A stretch of 64,000 bases of DNA from Phialophora verrucosa (lineage: Eukaryota; Ascomycota; Eurotiomycetes; Chaetothyriales; Herpotrichiellaceae). The notes below the pieces were generated by a model, which was given only the letters and a program-made list of their open reading frames with translations, was not told the DNA's origin and made no database searches. A program made the translations under genes and the position numbers. Shown in pieces: positions 62,868 through 64,000 of the stretch. The stretch's first letter is position 1, and each line of letters begins with the position of its first letter. The stretch spans positions 744,001-808,000 of the forward strand of contig MSED01000014.1 of NCBI GenBank assembly GCA_002099365.1, read 5' to 3'.

Positions 62868-64000
62868 ATGGGATACATTGAAGTTGGGCCGGAAAGGTTC
62901 CAATCCTTGAAAGGGAAAGTGGTTGTGATCACAGGTACGTCCGTATCTACGTACTTGCTTGGAAAACTCAGCCAGTCTAAAAGGTGTTGCTGCCTAATAG
63001 GTGGATCGTCGGGCATTGGCTTGGCTACTGTGAAGCTCCTGGTGGCCAATGGAGCTACTGTCATCAATGGAGATCTGAACCCTCCACAAGGATTGACTGA
63101 GAAAGAGGCTGCATCTGTAGCGTTCCACAAGACTGATGTGTCTGACTGGGACAGCCTCCGGTCGCTGTACGACAAAGCCATGACGCACGCTGGCCGGATC
63201 GACCACGTCTTTGCGAATGCTGGTGCTCCGCCGCGAACAACATTCATGGGGTTGGATGTGGATGACAACGGACGCCCGCTCGAGCCGACCCACAAAGTGC
63301 TCGACATCAATCTGAAAGGCTTAATCAATACTGTGGCTCTGGCAATCCACCACATGAAGCATCAGAAGCAGAGTGGAGGAGGCAGCATTCTCATCACCTC
63401 GTCGGCTTCCGGTACGTTGACTTCTTCGGCCCTTACTCGATCTGATGGTGAAGCGAACTCGAGCAAAGCAGAACACTAATGCATGTAAACGTTGGCCAGG
63501 TTATCAAAGATTCCTTCCTACGGACTACAGTAAGGCTTGCCCCGTCCCGGATCGTGCAACAGCCCGGGAAAGGGAACAGGCAACACTTGGCTACTCCACC
63601 ACCCATCTTCTCGCTCAGCAACGTTTCTCATTCTTTGGGATATGCTAACATCGATATCATTGCGCAGCGGTGTCGAAACACGGAGCCTTGGGGCTAATGC
63701 GAGGATTATACCCCAATCTTTGTGCCCAGGGCCTGCCAATACGTATCAACACGATCTTCCCATCCTGGACCGGAACAGGTATGGTGCCAGCGAATCTGAT
63801 GGAAGCCCAGAATGTCGCATGGCAGCCGCCCGAAGCGGTGGCAAATGCCGCATGTCTGTTGATGGCCGACAAGGCAAGAAATGGACAGGCCGTCTACATC
63901 GGGAAAGGAAAGATGAAGGAGGTCGAGGAAAGCATCCTTATCCCCGCGGCGTGTGAGATCGAAGATATCGCCGAGCTCCATGCGAACAGTGATCACCAGA
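62868..64000 (+). CDS. Short-chain dehydrogenase/reductase, 3' end beyond the window
   Basis: Exons 62868-62934, 63001-63411, 63500-63529 and 63668 onward. The cofactor motif is built across intron 1 (VVITG then GSSGIG), followed by INGDLN as the acidic cofactor site, ANAGAP, the catalytic Ser in ILITSSASG and Tyr/Lys in DYTVSKHGALGLMRG; the YTVSK motif is itself joined from exons 3 and 4. Exon 3 has only 30 bases and was placed by frame and by the restored motif. It belongs to the classical SDR family and resembles fungal 15-PGDH-like or 3-oxoacyl reductase-like enzymes. The reading frame is still open at the right edge, so the C-terminus is missing. With the divergent regulator it completes the right-hand cluster. 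Confidence 0.88.

Overview
The window is nuclear DNA of a filamentous ascomycete (Pezizomycotina). Genes are split by short introns (about 50-125 nt) with GT..AG ends and CT(A/G)AC-like branch points. Regulators are of the fungal Zn2Cys6 and C2H2 + fungal_trans types. Spacing and families resemble Eurotiomycetes, perhaps a black yeast (Chaetothyriales), but that placement is inference. I saw no rRNA, tRNA, CRISPR array or intact transposon.

Region A (1-34886) is a large catabolic or detoxification island without any polyketide synthase, NRPS or terpene synthase. In order it holds a TauD/TfdA dioxygenase (cut by the window edge), a cyclase-family hydrolase, an HpcH/HpaI aldolase, a Zn2Cys6 regulator, a VOC-fold protein, an aldehyde dehydrogenase, a salicylate-hydroxylase-like FAD monooxygenase, a C2H2 regulator, a GST-like protein, a SnoaL-like protein, an ACS-type MFS transporter, a P450, two alpha/beta hydrolases, a second Zn2Cys6 regulator and a second P450. 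FAD hydroxylase, VOC protein, aldehyde dehydrogenase, hydrolases and pyruvate-type aldolase together recall a bacterial meta-cleavage pathway for aromatics. This is a hypothesis; a hydratase and a decarboxylase are not seen.

Region B (34887-37199) is a 2.3 kb gene-poor gap. It carries the decayed 3' end of an MFS transporter gene and one unassigned reading frame behind a good TATA box.

Region C (37200-54966) is mostly core eukaryotic genes: La RNA-binding protein, CTK2-type cyclin, EXO70, cytosolic phospholipase A2, a small conserved protein, two unassigned proteins, and a type II membrane nucleotide pyrophosphatase/phosphodiesterase. A degenerate coding stretch lies at 51778-52513.

Region D (55443-63999) is a second small metabolic cluster: a Baeyer-Villiger-type monooxygenase and an SDR that are divergently transcribed, a Zn2Cys6 regulator, and a second SDR running off the right edge, also divergent from the regulator. 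SDR (alcohol to ketone) plus BVMO (ketone to ester or lactone) is a coherent pair.

Exon structures were worked out by hand from splice signals, reading-frame continuity and family motifs. All multi-exon models keep frame exactly, but none has transcript support here.
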